Positions 62,546-64,000 of a stretch of 64,000 nucleotides of DNA are shown one piece after another (the stretch's first letter is position 1; each line of letters starts with the position of its first letter). The DNA is from Cetobacterium sp. NK01 (lineage in GTDB: Bacteria; Fusobacteriota; Fusobacteriia; Fusobacteriales; Fusobacteriaceae): contig NZ_JANIBO010000001.1 in NCBI RefSeq assembly GCF_024506395.1, positions 1,550,001-1,614,000 of the forward strand. Direction: 5' to 3'. A program made the translations under genes and the position numbers. Under the pieces are notes generated by a model. That model was not told where the DNA came from. It did not search any database and was given only the letters and a program-made list of their open reading frames with translations.

Positions 62546-63490
62546 TTAAATTTTAAAAAAAGAATTAGCAATTAAGATAACTTTTATGTTATCATCTGAA
62601 TCTTCATCAATAGAAACTCCAAAAAGTACATCATCTATTTCACCTTCGCACTCTTTTTTTATAGTTTCTACAATAATACTAGACTCAATTAGATTTAAAT
62701 CCTTAGGACCAATAATATTTACTAAAAATTTAGTTGCTCCTAAAATAGTTCTTTCAAAAAGAGATGAGTCGACAGCAGCAAGAGCAGCTTTTTCTGAACG
62801 ATTTTCACCAGAACCTTCACCAAATCCCAAGATAGCTTCTCCAGATTCTAGTAAAAGCGATTTAATATCTGCAAAATCTAAATTTATAAGTCCTTTAGCA
62901 AGCATAAGATCAGTCATACCTTTAACTGCTGTATATAAAACAAAATTACTTTTTTTAAATGCTTCTTGTACTGTTATATTAGCTGATGAATTATCTAAAA
63001 GTTTATCATTTGGGACAACAATAAGAGAATCAACAAAAGGCTTAAGGTTTTTTATTCCAGCTTCAGCAATTTTCATTCTTCTTTTTCCTTCAAAAGAAAA
63101 TGGTTTTGTAACTATAGCAACAGTTAATATGTTCATTTCTTTTGCTAATTTAGCAATTAGAGCTGTAGCTGCACTACCAGTTCCACCACCCATAGTAGAA
63201 GTTAAAAAAAGAAAATCAGTTCCTCTTAGAATATTTTTAATAAAAGGTAAACTTTCTTTTATTGCTTTTTCTCCTAATTCAATATTTCCACCACAACCAA
63301 GACCTTTAGTTGTAGAGATTCCTAATTGAATTTTATGAGGTGTTTTAGAATTATTTAAATCTTGTAGATCAGTATTAAGTGCAAAAAAGTTAACGCCATC
63401 AATTTCAGAAGTAACAATCTCGTCGATGGCATTTATTCCGCCACCTCCAATACCCATAACCTTTATATTAACATTGAACTTATCTCCCAA
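62546..63490 (-). CDS. ftsZ: Cell-division tubulin FtsZ, short form without a C-terminal tail
   Basis: A 314-residue GTPase. The tubulin signature GGGTGSAA, the early VMGIGGGGINAI, NTDLQDL and the T7 synergy-loop NLDFADIKSLL with its catalytic Asp are intact, so it should polymerise. It stops at the last strand of the globular domain (IKVILIANSFFKI). The disordered linker and the conserved C-terminal peptide that binds FtsA/ZipA are absent. The TTG at 63490 has AGGGGGTGA 5 bases upstream; a GTG at 63499 would overlap that site. No ftsA or ftsQ is next to it, so it may be a second copy. Confidence 0.9.
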   Translation of the reverse strand: MGDKFNVNIKVMGIGGGGINAIDEIVTSEIDGVNFFALNTDLQDLNNSKTPHKIQLGISTTKGLGCGGNIELGEKAIKESLPFIKNILRGTDFLFLTSTMGGGTGSAATALIAKLAKEMNILTVAIVTKPFSFEGKRRMKIAEAGIKNLKPFVDSLIVVPNDKLLDNSSANITVQEAFKKSNFVLYTAVKGMTDLMLAKGLINLDFADIKSLLLESGEAILGFGEGSGENRSEKAALAAVDSSLFERTILGATKFLVNIIGPKDLNLIESSIIVETIKKECEGEIDDVLFGVSIDEDSDDNIKVILIANSFFKI

Positions 63491-63537
63491 AAAATTCACC
63501 CCCTGAATAAAATAACATCAATATATACAATAGTACT

Positions 63538-63566
63538 TTAATACTTCATGATTTCCTTTGTGTCAA
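63538..63566 (-). promoter_or_regulatory. Promoter of ftsZ
   Basis: On the - strand, TTGACA (complement of 63561-63566), an exact 17-base spacer, TATTAA (complement of 63538-63543). Confidence 0.75.
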
Positions 63567-63577
63567 CAAGAAAAAAA

Positions 63578-64000
63578 TTATTTTAAGTGTTCTGTGTCAG
63601 AAAACTTGATAATTTTAAATTTATTTGAATCATACTCAACGATAGTTGTACTTGTATTTTCAGGAACAGGTTGTTTAGAGAATTCGTCAATGCCTTTTTC
63701 ATTAATAATGTTAAATAATGCCTTAAGTGTAACACCATGACTAATTACTAGAATGTTTCCATCATTATTTTCTTGAATAAGTTTATTTAATCCAACTCTA
63801 ACTCTATCTAAAATTTCATCGTAGCTTTCTCCATTGTAAGCTGTAGGATTATATTCAACAGCATTGTTCCAAAAATTGTGGTATTCAATAGGATAATTTT
63901 TTTCAAACTCTTCCCTAGGAATTCCTTCAACTTTCCCCATGTTTATCTCTTGAAACTCATCAATAGGAATAATATCTATATTTTTACTTCCTAATAAAAG
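63578..64000 (-). CDS. Histidine phosphatase (phosphoglycerate mutase-like), N-terminus outside the window
   Basis: The frame stays open to the window edge, giving 140 visible residues; the N-terminal RHGET-type motif with the phospho-accepting His lies beyond base 64000. The segment PIDEFQEINMGKVEG and the second catalytic His in ILVISHGVTLKALFN mark the branch-1 histidine phosphatase family. An internal ATG at 63940 falls in the middle of a conserved block and is not the start. The substrate cannot be assigned. It is upstream of ftsZ on the same strand, but ftsZ has its own promoter. Confidence 0.85.
   Translation of the reverse strand, partial: LLLGSKNIDIIPIDEFQEINMGKVEGIPREEFEKNYPIEYHNFWNNAVEYNPTAYNGESYDEILDRVRVGLNKLIQENNDGNILVISHGVTLKALFNIINEKGIDEFSKQPVPENTSTTIVEYDSNKFKIIKFSDTEHLK

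Noticed and set aside
62586-63329. 247-codon open frame on the + strand opposite ftsZ
   Set aside because: It lies wholly antisense to a clear FtsZ, has Ser/Pro/Phe-rich composition typical of a mirror frame, and no ribosome site.
1-64000. tRNA, rRNA or CRISPR features
   Set aside because: Every gap between genes was read; none shows a cloverleaf with CCA-type end, rRNA-like sequence or regularly spaced repeats.

Overview
The window comes from a very AT-rich Gram-negative bacterium that is almost certainly a member of the Fusobacteriota. The evidence is the strongly A/T-biased codon use, a fermentative core (pyruvate:ferredoxin oxidoreductase, pyruvate formate-lyase with its activase, phosphotransacetylase, acetate kinase), and an outer membrane implied by LPS core glycosyltransferases, Lpt export genes and a TonB-dependent receptor, alongside genes common in Firmicutes-like lineages (yqeH, ricT, trmFO). 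The cobalamin-related genes make Cetobacterium or a close relative my best guess, but the genus is inference. Nearly all genes are on the + strand. No rRNA, tRNA or CRISPR array was seen.

Layout. 1-750: end of a flavodoxin gene and a rhodanese. 751-2506: a proline-symporter gene (putP) behind a long leader that holds a 19-codon peptide with proline codons near its end, several competing RNA pairings and an intrinsic terminator. 2522-2998: ogt on the - strand. 3000-7075: a cobalamin riboswitch, a BtuB-like receptor, a BtuF-like binding protein and an overlapping TIM-barrel enzyme that may be a CbiR-type cobamide-remodelling enzyme. 7144-22604: housekeeping genes (ricT, trmN6-like, uvrB, xseA, a TPR protein, dprA, topA, trmFO, a Xer-like recombinase, yqeH, a pseudopilin-like protein, a FAD protein, ftsY). 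22738-28794: pta, ackA and nifJ, which turn pyruvate into acetyl-CoA, acetate, ATP and reduced ferredoxin or flavodoxin.

28919-33374 is an LPS-core cluster: a WaaE-type transferase, three family-9 (heptosyl)transferases and a core kinase. It runs straight into recA-recX-plsC (33381-35705). 35889-38879 is pflB-pflA. 38981-43726 holds tsaD, a dus gene and mutS. 43736-47227 holds a 918-residue LptC/LptA-like protein followed by lptB. 47261-53654 holds alaS, ruvX, secD, secF and alr. 53666-58822 holds an RlmI-like methyltransferase, a CvpA-family gene, lptF, lptG and an M16 peptidase. A single IS240/IS6-like insertion sequence (about 58823-60036) separates that operon from dut, rodA and an RluA-type pseudouridine synthase. 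The last genes, on the - strand, are a short FtsZ without a C-terminal tail and a histidine-phosphatase gene cut by the window edge.

Points most worth following: the putP leader as a probable proline-responsive attenuator; the CbiR-like gene in the B12 locus; the single-chain LptC/LptA bridge; the Xer-like recombinase lacking its first catalytic arginine; the tail-less FtsZ; and a Cys-rich insert in the pyruvate:ferredoxin oxidoreductase.
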